Below, piece by piece: positions 7,822 to 16,584 of a stretch of DNA of 64,000 nucleotides. The position numbers and the translations under genes were made by a program. Source of the stretch: Clostridiales bacterium (GTDB lineage Bacteria > Bacillota > Clostridia > Saccharofermentanales > Saccharofermentanaceae); contig JAFZKB010000020.1 of NCBI GenBank assembly GCA_017551865.1, positions 1 to 64,000 on the forward strand, read 5' to 3'. The notes beneath the pieces are model-generated. The model saw only the letters and a list, made by a program, of their open reading frames with translations. It had not been told where the DNA came from and made no database searches. Each line of letters opens with the position of its first letter. Position 1 is the stretch's first letter.

Positions 7822-7926
7822 AAATCATACCTCCTAAAAAAGTTTGCCTGTGTCTAAACTATAGCAACTCGGAGAATGATTATCTGTATGATATATGCGA
7901 AGTTTTAGGAAATTTCGGTATATCGG

Positions 7927-8862
7927 TTATTTGATATATAACGAAATATCATAATCCTTAAGATCCGAAGAAGGAATCCAGGTCACATCGTCCATGTGAC
8001 GGAACCAGGTAAGCTGTCTTTTCGCGTAGTTTCGCGAATGCTGCTTAAGAAGTTCCACGCATTCGGAAAGATCCTTCTCCCCTTTTATGTAGGGGAAGAG
8101 TTCCTTATATCCGATGGCCTGCATGGCTGTACAGTTTTCCGGAAGAGACAGATCGAAAAGATATCTGGCTTCGTCCAGGATCCCTTCTTTCAGCATGAGA
8201 TCGACACGAAGATTGATCCGGTCGTAGAGTTCTTCTCTCGGCCAGTCGATCGCAAATAACTTAAATGGATATCTTGGTCCTTCTTTCGTCGAATCTTCAC
8301 GTATCTCGGATGTGGTCTTATCCAGCGTCTCCAGAAGCGCCAGCGTATGGATCACGCGCTTGGTATTATTCTTATGGATCTTTTCCTCACAGGACGGATC
8401 CAGGGCAATAAGACGCGCGTAAATGCCGTCTATCCCCTTCTCTTCATATTCTTTTCGGATCTCCTCTTCTCTTTCCCTGTCGATGGGCGCAGAATCGAAA
8501 GCGAAACCTTTCTGAAGTGCCTGAACATACTGTCCGGTTCCGCCGCAGAAAACAGGCAGTACTCCCCTTCCCAGAAGTTCCCCGATCTTAGAATAGGCAA
8601 GATCAATGTATTCCGCCACATTAAAAGGAGTTTCCGGTCCGAAAAGGTCGATCAGGTGATGCGGGACCTCTTTCTGCTCCTCTTCTGTCGGCTTCGCCGT
8701 ACCTACGGAAAGGTGCTTATAGATCTGCATGGAATCGCAGCAGATGATCTCCCCGGAAAGCTTTTTCGCCGCCCGGATCGACAGACCGGTCTTGCCGCTG
8801 GCAGTAGGCCCGCAGATGATCGGTATCTGTGAGTATCCGGTCTTTTCGAAAATTCTTTCCAT
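7927..8862 (-). CDS. miaA: tRNA dimethylallyltransferase
   Basis: Adds a dimethylallyl group to N6 of A37 in tRNAs that read UNN codons; MiaB in the same operon then methylthiolates the product. The 311-residue protein has the P-loop CGPTASGKT (residues 17-25), the DSMQIYKHLSVGTAKP substrate motif and FCGGTGQYVQAL. Start at ATG 8862: AAGGTG lies 6 bases upstream, whereas the longer frame (GTG 8871) starts inside that ribosome site. mutL ends 10 bases upstream. Confidence 0.96.
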   Translation of the reverse strand: MERIFEKTGYSQIPIICGPTASGKTGLSIRAAKKLSGEIICCDSMQIYKHLSVGTAKPTEEEQKEVPHHLIDLFGPETPFNVAEYIDLAYSKIGELLGRGVLPVFCGGTGQYVQALQKGFAFDSAPIDREREEEIRKEYEEKGIDGIYARLIALDPSCEEKIHKNNTKRVIHTLALLETLDKTTSEIREDSTKEGPRYPFKLFAIDWPREELYDRINLRVDLMLKEGILDEARYLFDLSLPENCTAMQAIGYKELFPYIKGEKDLSECVELLKQHSRNYAKRQLTWFRHMDDVTWIPSSDLKDYDISLYIK

Positions 8863-8872
8863 AAGGTTCACC

Positions 8873-10801
8873 TTATACGATACGCTTAAACTGCTTCTCG
8901 ATCTCTTTTTCCGAGATACGGATCAGGATCGGACGTCCGTGCGGACAGTGATACGGATCCTTAAGTTTCGAAAGATCTTCCAAAAGGCCCTTTATCTCGA
9001 TATCGTGAAGTTTATCGTGACCCTTGACCGCGGCCTTGCAGGCACATGTGGCCAAAGAAAGAATGAGCGCATCTTTTCTCGTCTTGCTCTGATGCATCCA
9101 TTCATCGACCATTTCGATAAATGCGGAGCTTACGCTGTTCGGATCGATCTGCGCAGGGACTGAACGGATCGCCATTTCACTGTCGCCTAAAGAAGAGATC
9201 TCAAAACCGAGGTTTTCAAGCTCTTCGCTGTGCTCTTCGATAAAGCTGATGTCGGATCTTGACATAGAAACGATCGCCGGTGAAAGAAGGGGCTGGGAAA
9301 CGATCTTCTTTTCAGCTTCCTGGGCCACAAGTTTCTCGTAAAGAACTTTCTCGTGAGCGGCATGCTGGTCGACCATAAGAAGCGTGCGGTCAGTTGATTC
9401 CATGAGAATATAGGTATCACAGAAAGTACCAATCACACGGGCAGCCATAAGCTCGTGAAGGCTTTCTTCTCTCGTCTGAATGAGCGTTTCAGGAATCTGC
9501 GGCTGGGTAAGTTCAGGCGCTTTTGGCTCATCAGGAGTAACCACATATGAAGGTGCAGGTTCGGAAAGGGTCTCCTTATTTTCATATGCGATCGCCGGAG
9601 ATGGTTCATCGAACGGGATCGTGGAAAACGGTACTTTGATGGCAGAATCCGGCTTTTTTATTTCAGGAGTCTTTACCACTGGAGTCGGCGCAGGAATCGG
9701 TGCTGGAACTGGAGCGGTTGCTGGAGCCGCAACATGGCTTTGCGGAGCGGATGCAACCGGTGCGGAGACCGGTTCTTTTCCCGAAGAAGGAAAAGAATAA
9801 TCGATGCTCATCGACTCGGTCGCAAGCGTGCTGGAAAGCGCGTGATACACGGCGCGGTAGATCGCGGATTCATTGGAGAAACGGACCTCTGCCTTCTGCG
9901 GATGGACGTTGACATCAAGATCCTGGGAAGGCATGTAGATATCAAGGATCACGAAGGCGTATTTTCCCTTCATGAGCATATTCGTATAGGCGGAATCTAC
10001 AGCAGATGTGATTGTCTTACTGCGAATAAGACGCTGATTGACAAAGAAGATCTGCTCGGATCTGGAAGCCCGGGAGATCCTTGGAAGACCGGCAAATCCC
10101 TTAACCGTGATGCCGTCGACATTGTACTCGATCGGACGGCAGGCGCTGACGATATCTTTTCCATAGACGCTATAAAGTGCGGAACTGGCATCGCAGTTAC
10201 CCGGGCTCTGAAGGACTGTCTTCCCGTTCTTAATGAACTTAAAGGAAACGTCGGTGTGACAGAGGATAAATCTCTCGATCAGGACCTGGATATAGTTGGC
10301 CTCGGTTTGGTCCTTCTTAAGGAATTTGAATCGCGCCGGAAGATTGTAGAAAAGATCCCGGACCTCGACGGTCGTTCCTGACGGCATGCCGATGGGATCA
10401 CAGGAGATGAATTTTCCTGCTTCATAGCGGACGCATGTACCCTTTTCAGCAAGCGGTTCCTTGGTCGAGAGAGTAACGCGGGAAGCAGCAGCGATACTGG
10501 CAAGAGCCTCGCCTCTGAAACCCATGGAATGCAGGGAAAACAGTTCATCTAATGTCGTGATCTTACTTGTGGCGTGACATATGAAGGCGTTTTTGGCATC
10601 CTCTTCATCCATACCGCATCCGTTATCCCGAACGCGTATCAAAGTGATGCCTCCGTCCTGTATCTCGATTGTGATCTGTGTGGCACCTGCATCGATGGAA
10701 TTCTCCATCAGTTCTTTTACGATGGACATCGGCCTTTCAATGACTTCACCGGCAGCGATGGCATTGGATGTGGCCGCATCCAGAAGATGAATTCTTGACA
10801 T
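8873..10801 (-). CDS. mutL: DNA mismatch repair protein MutL (endonuclease type)
   Basis: Mismatch repair mediator, 642 residues. The N-terminal GHKL ATPase has ELMENSIDAGAT, DNGCGM and GFRGEALASI motifs. A long low-complexity Pro/Ala/Val linker (about residues 340-430) follows. The C-terminal domain has the endonuclease motif DQHAAHEKVLYE, an ACKAAVK motif and CPHGRP. The DQHA(X)2E(X)4E motif marks the nicking MutL type used where MutH and Dam are absent. It lies directly between mutS (2-base gap) and miaA in one operon. Confidence 0.96.
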   Translation of the reverse strand: MSRIHLLDAATSNAIAAGEVIERPMSIVKELMENSIDAGATQITIEIQDGGITLIRVRDNGCGMDEEDAKNAFICHATSKITTLDELFSLHSMGFRGEALASIAAASRVTLSTKEPLAEKGTCVRYEAGKFISCDPIGMPSGTTVEVRDLFYNLPARFKFLKKDQTEANYIQVLIERFILCHTDVSFKFIKNGKTVLQSPGNCDASSALYSVYGKDIVSACRPIEYNVDGITVKGFAGLPRISRASRSEQIFFVNQRLIRSKTITSAVDSAYTNMLMKGKYAFVILDIYMPSQDLDVNVHPQKAEVRFSNESAIYRAVYHALSSTLATESMSIDYSFPSSGKEPVSAPVASAPQSHVAAPATAPVPAPIPAPTPVVKTPEIKKPDSAIKVPFSTIPFDEPSPAIAYENKETLSEPAPSYVVTPDEPKAPELTQPQIPETLIQTREESLHELMAARVIGTFCDTYILMESTDRTLLMVDQHAAHEKVLYEKLVAQEAEKKIVSQPLLSPAIVSMSRSDISFIEEHSEELENLGFEISSLGDSEMAIRSVPAQIDPNSVSSAFIEMVDEWMHQSKTRKDALILSLATCACKAAVKGHDKLHDIEIKGLLEDLSKLKDPYHCPHGRPILIRISEKEIEKQFKRIV

Positions 10802-10803
10802 AA

Positions 10804-13506
10804 CTAATCTTCTCCTTTGGCTTTCTCAATCAGTGAATAAAGTATATTCATCGCCTCCAGTGGCGTAATACGGGAAATGTCCATGTTTGCCAGTTCCGAC
10901 CTGAGAGAGTGGGAATCGGCAGTTTCCGTGCGGTTCGGGGCAAAGAGCGGGATCTGGCCGGAGATCGGTCCTTCGAAGCTCTCCCCTTCCCCATCAGAAT
11001 AGGTGATCTGCATCTTTTTCTTCTCAAGCTCGGAAAGGATCACATTGGCACGTTCAACGACTTCACTCGGAACGCCGGCCAGACGGGCAACTTCAATACC
11101 ATAGCTGTCAGAGGTACCGCCGTTTGAGATCTTATGCAGAAACTTGACTTCCTTATTCTTTTCTTCGACCTCAACATGCGCGTTATAGACACCGTTTATC
11201 GTCTTTTCGAGCTGGTTGAGTTCGTGATAATGCGTGGCAAAAATCGTTCTTGCGAACATGATCGAACGGTTGGAAATAAACTCGATGATCGCCCAGGCGA
11301 TGGCCAGACCGTCGTAGGTACTGGTGCCGCGGCCGACTTCATCTAAAAGCAGAAGGCTCTTATATGTGCCGTTTCGAAGTATCCCCGACACTTCGTTCAT
11401 CTCGACCATAAAGGTAGACTGACCAAGCGAGATATCGTCGGATGCGCCGATACGCGTAAAGATCCGGTCAACGATACCGATGTGTGCAAAGGATGCCGGA
11501 ACAAAAGATCCGATCTGGGCAAGCAGCACGATCAGTGCGGTCTGACGCATATAGGTCGATTTACCGGCCATATTCGGGCCCGTGAGGATCATGATGCGGT
11601 GATCGTTTTCATCCATCTCGATGCCGTTAGGGACGAATTCGCCTTCTTTGAGCATCTTTTCGACGACCGGATGTCTTCCATCTTCGATGACAAGGGACGT
11701 CGTATCGTCCACCTTCGGCCGGCAGTAATTATTTCTTTCAGCAAGTTCTCCGAGCGACATAATGACGTCGAGCACAGAAAGTGCAGATGCCACTTTGTAG
11801 AGACGGTGCACCTGGGATGCGATCTTCTCTCTGATCTCGCAGAACAGGTCATATTCCAGGGATACGAGCTTGGCCGTGGAGCCGACGATCGTATCTTCGA
11901 TGCTCTTTAATTCTTCGGTGATATAGCGCTCACCGGTCGTTAATGTCTGCTTTCTGATATATCTATCCGGAACGAGCGGGACATTGCCTTTAGAGACTTC
12001 GATATAGTAACCGAAGACCTTATTGTAGCTGATACGAAGGTTCTTGATTCCGGTCTCTTCTCTTTCTTTGGCTTCCATCTCGAGGATAATGGACTTTCCG
12101 TCCTTACTTGCGCGGCGCAGACGGTCTGCTTCCTCGTTATAGCCGTCCTTGATCATGCCGCCTTCTTTGACCGAGATCGGCGGATCCTCATCAAGGGACT
12201 TTTCGAGAAGCTCGTAGATATCAGAAAGATCTTCAAGGTCTTTTACCGTATCGGAAAGGATACCGGCGGAAAACTGCCCGGCGCATTCCTGAATATACGG
12301 AAGTTTACTTAAGGTGTTCCGGAGGTTTAAAAGGTCTCTGGCGTTGACAGAAGACAGCGCGATACGTGATGCGAGTCTTTCCATGTCATGGACGCCGAGA
12401 AGGGCTTCACGGAGCTCCTGGCGGTGAATAAAGTCATTCTTTGCCTGCTCGACAGCATCGAGTCTTCTGGTGATGGACATGACATCGATCAATGGTTCCT
12501 CGATGTATTCTCTCAGGCGTCTTCCGCCCATGGAGGTCTGGGTCATATCGATCGCCCAGAGGAGGCTTCCTTTTTTCGATTTCGAGCGGATCGTGGAGGT
12601 GATCTCCAGATTCGTTCTCGTGGCGACATCCAGTTCCATCGTGTCGGAAACTTCGTAGATCCTTGCAGTCGAAAAATGCGTAACTTCGGCCTGCTGGGTC
12701 TCATCAAGATAAGCCAGGATCGCATCGATCGCAGAAAGAAGAAGGATATTTTTGGATTCTTCGGCAAAAGAACTCTTCCCCTTCCCTTTCTTCCCGATAT
12801 TTCCTTTCTTATATTCTTCCGGGAGCACGCGGTCGGAAAGACCGGAGGAAAAATCCGCATTCGGACGAAGTGTCACAGAACCGACAAGGTTATCGCAGAC
12901 ATAGGAAAATAGGCTGTCTTTGGAAAAATCCTCGTTAAAGATCAGTTCGGAAGCACGGTATTTCGAAAGAAGATTGACGAGGTGCTGGGAGGTATTTCCC
13001 GTAATGAGCTGCGTCGCTTCCATCGTTCCGGTCGTGATATCCGCCGCAGCAACACCATACTGCATGCCGATCTTAAACACGCAGACGAGGAAGTTATTTT
13101 TCTTCTCATCAAGGCCGTTGGTGTCGATTACGGTACCCGGAGTCAGAACTCTCGTGATCGAACGCTTTACAAGACCCTTGGCCAGTGCAGGATCTTCCAT
13201 CTGCTCACAGATCGCGACTTTATAACCCTGGGTGATCAGACGCTGCATATATGAAGAAGCCGAGTGATGGGGAACACCGCACATCGGTGCGCGCTTTTCC
13301 AGACCGCAGTCTCTAGAGGTCAGCGTCAGTTCCAGGATGCGCGATACGAGGATCGCATCGTCGAAAAACATCTCATAGAAGTCGCCGAGACGGAACATCA
13401 GGATCGCGTCTCCGGCGGCCTTTTTCATGTCGAAATACTGGCGCATCATCGGAGAGAGCGTCGAGCTGTCGACAGATGCATAAGTTAAAAGATCGTCGTT
13501 ACTCAT
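10804..13506 (-). CDS. mutS: DNA mismatch recognition protein MutS
   Basis: Binds mismatches and small loops and recruits MutL. The 900-residue protein has the N-terminal mismatch-reading motif GDFYEMF (near residue 42), followed by connector, core/lever and clamp regions. The C-terminal ABC-type ATPase has Walker A GPNMAGKST, signature STFMVEM and Walker B LLLLDEVGRGTSTYDG. Its start overlaps the end of miaB by 8 bases, which suggests translational coupling. Confidence 0.97.
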   Translation of the reverse strand: MSNDDLLTYASVDSSTLSPMMRQYFDMKKAAGDAILMFRLGDFYEMFFDDAILVSRILELTLTSRDCGLEKRAPMCGVPHHSASSYMQRLITQGYKVAICEQMEDPALAKGLVKRSITRVLTPGTVIDTNGLDEKKNNFLVCVFKIGMQYGVAAADITTGTMEATQLITGNTSQHLVNLLSKYRASELIFNEDFSKDSLFSYVCDNLVGSVTLRPNADFSSGLSDRVLPEEYKKGNIGKKGKGKSSFAEESKNILLLSAIDAILAYLDETQQAEVTHFSTARIYEVSDTMELDVATRTNLEITSTIRSKSKKGSLLWAIDMTQTSMGGRRLREYIEEPLIDVMSITRRLDAVEQAKNDFIHRQELREALLGVHDMERLASRIALSSVNARDLLNLRNTLSKLPYIQECAGQFSAGILSDTVKDLEDLSDIYELLEKSLDEDPPISVKEGGMIKDGYNEEADRLRRASKDGKSIILEMEAKEREETGIKNLRISYNKVFGYYIEVSKGNVPLVPDRYIRKQTLTTGERYITEELKSIEDTIVGSTAKLVSLEYDLFCEIREKIASQVHRLYKVASALSVLDVIMSLGELAERNNYCRPKVDDTTSLVIEDGRHPVVEKMLKEGEFVPNGIEMDENDHRIMILTGPNMAGKSTYMRQTALIVLLAQIGSFVPASFAHIGIVDRIFTRIGASDDISLGQSTFMVEMNEVSGILRNGTYKSLLLLDEVGRGTSTYDGLAIAWAIIEFISNRSIMFARTIFATHYHELNQLEKTINGVYNAHVEVEEKNKEVKFLHKISNGGTSDSYGIEVARLAGVPSEVVERANVILSELEKKKMQITYSDGEGESFEGPISGQIPLFAPNRTETADSHSLRSELANMDISRITPLEAMNILYSLIEKAKGED

Positions 13507-14992
13507 CGATAAAACTCTCCAATTCGCCTTCTACGGAATAGGGCTTTGCCTTGAGGATCTTCACCATAGCCAGAAGTCCTTCGAACTGATCGGCATCAAA
13601 ATCCGGGCTTTCCGCATCAATTGCTTTTCCTTTATACAGCGTCCCTTTCGGGATCTTAAAGTTGACAAGTCTGTTAGAATTCGTCCTTCCGGTCAGTATA
13701 TCCGGTGCCGTCGCACTCTTCCCTTCGATCAGGATCTCTTCGGTCTTTCCGACCACGGATTCATTCGATTTAAATGTCAGATCGTTCTGCAGAGCCAGAA
13801 GTCTTCCGAAACGCTCCGTGACGACATCCTGCGGGATCTGGTCTTCGTAAGAAGCAGCCTTGGTGCCCGGGCGCCTTGAATACTGGAAGGTAAATGCACT
13901 GTCGAAACGGCACTTCTCTACGACGTCCAGCGTCGCCTGGAAATCTTCTTCCGTCTCTCCGGGGAATCCGACAATAATGTCGGTCGTAAGCGTCGCGTCC
14001 GGAAGTTCTTTTCGAAATAAAAGAGCGGTCTTAAGATACTGCTCCTGATCGTAATGGCGGTTCATGCGCTTTAAGACAGTACTTGAACCGGACTGCATCG
14101 GAAGATGCAAATGGCGCTCGATATTCGGATATTTTTTCATGGTATAGATGACTTCCGGAGAAATATCCTTCGGGTGGGAAGTCATGAAACGGATACGTGA
14201 AAAACCGGGGATCTTCGCCGTCTCTTCGAGAAGCTGAGCAAAAGAGATCTCCCCTTCTTTATCGTTTCCGTAGGAGTTTACGTTCTGCCCGAGAAGCATG
14301 ACCTCTTTAAACCCTTCATTTGCAAGGTCAGAAAGCTGCTTTAAGATCTGCTCCGAAGAGCGGCTTCGTTCTCTTCCTCGGGTATAAGGGACCACGCAGT
14401 AAGTGCAGAAATTATTACAGCCGTACATGATCGGCACAAGTGCGCGGAATTTTCTTTTTCTTTCGACCGGCATATCATTATCGTCTACGAGATAATCCTC
14501 TTCGGATACCGAGAATACACGCTTCCTCTGGCTTAGTTTCTTGTCGAGGATCTCCGGCAGAAGATGAATATCTGAAGGCCCGAAACAGGCATCCACGTAA
14601 GGGAAACTCTTCTTGATGCGCTCAACGTTTTCAGGCTGCTTCATCATGCATCCGCAGACAGCAATGAACATATTCCGATTCTGCTTTTTCATCGGCTTAT
14701 AGGCGCCGAGGTTGCCGAAAAGACGCACGTCGGCGTTTTCTCTGATCGTACATGTGTTAAGGATAAGGAAATCCGGATCCTGATCTTCAGAAGCTTCGGA
14801 AAGACCGATATCGCGAAGGATACCTTCGATCTTCTCGCTGTCGGATTCGTTTAACTGGCATCCGTATGTCTTCACATGGTAGACCAGTGTATGCCCCGCT
14901 TCGATGCCCATCTCGGCAATGCGGTTTTTCAGCTTAGAAACAAGAGAGTTATAGCGCAATAACTCATCTTGCGATACAATAACAGTTGACAC
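13499..14992 (-). CDS. miaB: tRNA-2-methylthio-N6-dimethylallyladenosine synthase
   Basis: A radical SAM methylthiotransferase, 497 residues. The N-terminal UPF0004 domain has three cluster cysteines (TYGCQLNESD, NTCTIRENA, VCGCMMKQ). The radical SAM CxxxCxxC is in YGCNNFCTYCVVPY, and a C-terminal TRAM domain for tRNA binding follows. The start codon is GTG at 14992 with GAGG 8 bases upstream. It is the first gene of miaB-mutS-mutL-miaA-hfq, so both steps of A37 ms2i6 modification are encoded together with mismatch repair. Confidence 0.95.
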   Translation of the reverse strand: MSTVIVSQDELLRYNSLVSKLKNRIAEMGIEAGHTLVYHVKTYGCQLNESDSEKIEGILRDIGLSEASEDQDPDFLILNTCTIRENADVRLFGNLGAYKPMKKQNRNMFIAVCGCMMKQPENVERIKKSFPYVDACFGPSDIHLLPEILDKKLSQRKRVFSVSEEDYLVDDNDMPVERKRKFRALVPIMYGCNNFCTYCVVPYTRGRERSRSSEQILKQLSDLANEGFKEVMLLGQNVNSYGNDKEGEISFAQLLEETAKIPGFSRIRFMTSHPKDISPEVIYTMKKYPNIERHLHLPMQSGSSTVLKRMNRHYDQEQYLKTALLFRKELPDATLTTDIIVGFPGETEEDFQATLDVVEKCRFDSAFTFQYSRRPGTKAASYEDQIPQDVVTERFGRLLALQNDLTFKSNESVVGKTEEILIEGKSATAPDILTGRTNSNRLVNFKIPKGTLYKGKAIDAESPDFDADQFEGLLAMVKILKAKPYSVEGELESFIDE

Positions 14993-15044
14993 GTAAATGA
15001 CCTCGATTTCTCTTTCGATTTATTTCGTTGTTTTTGCTCCTTTA

Positions 15045-15073
15045 ATGATACATGAACAATGAATTTTTGTCAG
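15045..15073 (-). promoter_or_regulatory. Promoter of the miaB-mutS-mutL-miaA-hfq operon
   Basis: On the minus strand, CTGACA (15068-15073) and TATCAT (15045-15050) are separated by exactly 17 bases, with the GTG start of miaB about 50 bases downstream. Both hexamers are close to sigma-A consensus. Confidence 0.65.
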
Positions 15074-15116
15074 CGGAATCGGGAATAATTTTGAAGAAAT
15101 GAAGGGGCTTTTTCTG

Positions 15117-16541
15117 ATGCTTCAAAAGAACTGTATAAGACGCATTGTTTCAGTCTTTTTGGCCTTTTGCCTGACCACTTCCCTTCTTTCTTATTCTATT
15201 TTTGCCGATGAGACAGAGAGCCCCCCTGCCCCGACACAGAATGAATATGTATTGACCGACCCGACCGATGGCGTCCTCGACCCGGAGCCGGAAAATCTTC
15301 CCTCTGTCAGTGCTTCCGCTTTTCTTATATATGATGCCCTTTCCGAGGCTATGTTGATCGGAAATGCTTATGATGAAGTTAGGGCTCCAGCAGCAATCAC
15401 GCAGATCATGACGATCCTTCTAAGCCTTGAAGAACTCGAGCTTTCGGATACGATCACCATTACCAAAGAGATGTACGAGACGATCCCCGAGAAAAATGTA
15501 CGTATCGGTTTTACGGAGGGTGAGGTCGTAACTGTCGAGCAGTGCATCAACGCCTGTCTCTTAAAGTCCGCAAATGACGCCTGTATGGCGTTGGCAGTAC
15601 ATATCTCCGGCAGCGAAAAGGAATTCGTAAAAAAAATGAACGACCGTGCCAAAGAACTTGGCTGTAAGGCGACGAACTTTACAAATCCTTGCGGATACAG
15701 CGATCCCGAGCATAAGACAACTTGCCGCGATATGGTACTGATCCAGAAAGAAGCCCTTCGTCATCCGGATTATAGGAAAATCGCCACTTCCGCCTCTTTT
15801 ACCATTGAACCCACGAATAAGTTCAACGATAAGAGGATCTTGAATAATGCAAACCGCTTTATATCAACACCTTCTACTGCTTACGAAAACTATGTCGGTG
15901 GTAAGACCGGGTATTCTGAAGACGCCGGATATACTATTATAGCCGGTGCGGAAAAAGACGGACGTTGCCTGATCGGAATTCTTCTTAGTGCAACAGATGC
16001 AGAAAAAAGATACCAGGATCTGACGGATCTTTTTGAGTACTGTTTTACAAATTATACGACCACGATGGTAGAGGCATCGGAAATGGATGGCGCTATCAAT
16101 GCCGTTGTTGCGCAGATCGAAAACGCGATCGCGGGAACGAATCTTTTTATTCAGGACAAGAAGCTTCAGATCGAAGATTACTATACCGTGAAGACTTATC
16201 TGGCTAATGGCGGTTATAGTAACAGTGTTGATGTCGAGGGCCTCATTATCGACCCGCTCTCCCCTATTCAGGTGTTTGAACTGCCGGTCAACCGACGTTT
16301 TTCAAATAATGAGATGTATAGGATCGGCACACTGACTATAACGATCGCTGACCAGCTTCTTGAAGCGACTCCGGTGCCGAAGACAGAAGAAAAGTCATCG
16401 AATAGCATCCGTACCCTGATCCTGACGATCCTTGTTGCTTCTGTGCTAATCGCCATCCTGATATTCGCCGTCGTTCTTCTTGTGAAACTCATGAAGAAAA
16501 GAACATCGGACAAGAATCACAGAAACCCCACCATCCTTTAA
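15117..16541 (+). CDS. DacA-like penicillin-binding protein lacking the SxxK nucleophile
   Basis: Fold and order match D-alanyl-D-alanine carboxypeptidases (S11): signal peptide (about residues 1-30), peptidase domain (65-320), C-terminal beta domain, then a membrane anchor (LILTILVASVLIAILIFAVVLLV) with a basic tail. Two active-site motifs are intact: SAN (151-153) and KTG (263-265, GGKTGYS). The first motif, normally PASTTKIMT, reads PAAITQIMT here, so the nucleophile Ser is Ala93 and the general-base Lys is Gln96. Ordinary carboxypeptidase activity is therefore not expected. Start at ATG 15117 (AAGGGG 10 bases upstream); an in-frame ATG at 15099 has a weaker site. The frame is intact, so this looks like a maintained pseudoenzyme, perhaps peptidoglycan-binding or regulatory. 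Confidence 0.88.
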   Translation: MLQKNCIRRIVSVFLAFCLTTSLLSYSIFADETESPPAPTQNEYVLTDPTDGVLDPEPENLPSVSASAFLIYDALSEAMLIGNAYDEVRAPAAITQIMTILLSLEELELSDTITITKEMYETIPEKNVRIGFTEGEVVTVEQCINACLLKSANDACMALAVHISGSEKEFVKKMNDRAKELGCKATNFTNPCGYSDPEHKTTCRDMVLIQKEALRHPDYRKIATSASFTIEPTNKFNDKRILNNANRFISTPSTAYENYVGGKTGYSEDAGYTIIAGAEKDGRCLIGILLSATDAEKRYQDLTDLFEYCFTNYTTTMVEASEMDGAINAVVAQIENAIAGTNLFIQDKKLQIEDYYTVKTYLANGGYSNSVDVEGLIIDPLSPIQVFELPVNRRFSNNEMYRIGTLTITIADQLLEATPVPKTEEKSSNSIRTLILTILVASVLIAILIFAVVLLVKLMKKRTSDKNHRNPTIL

Positions 16542-16544
16542 GGA

Positions 16545-16577
16545 AAGCAGGGTCTCTTCGTAAACTCTGTTTATTTA
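16545..16577 (+). terminator. Weak terminator after the DacA-like gene
   Basis: GCAGGGT and ACTCTGT pair with one G-U around a TCTTCG-containing loop and are followed by TTATTT. It lies between two convergent genes. Confidence 0.4.
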
Positions 16578-16584
16578 TGTAGAA

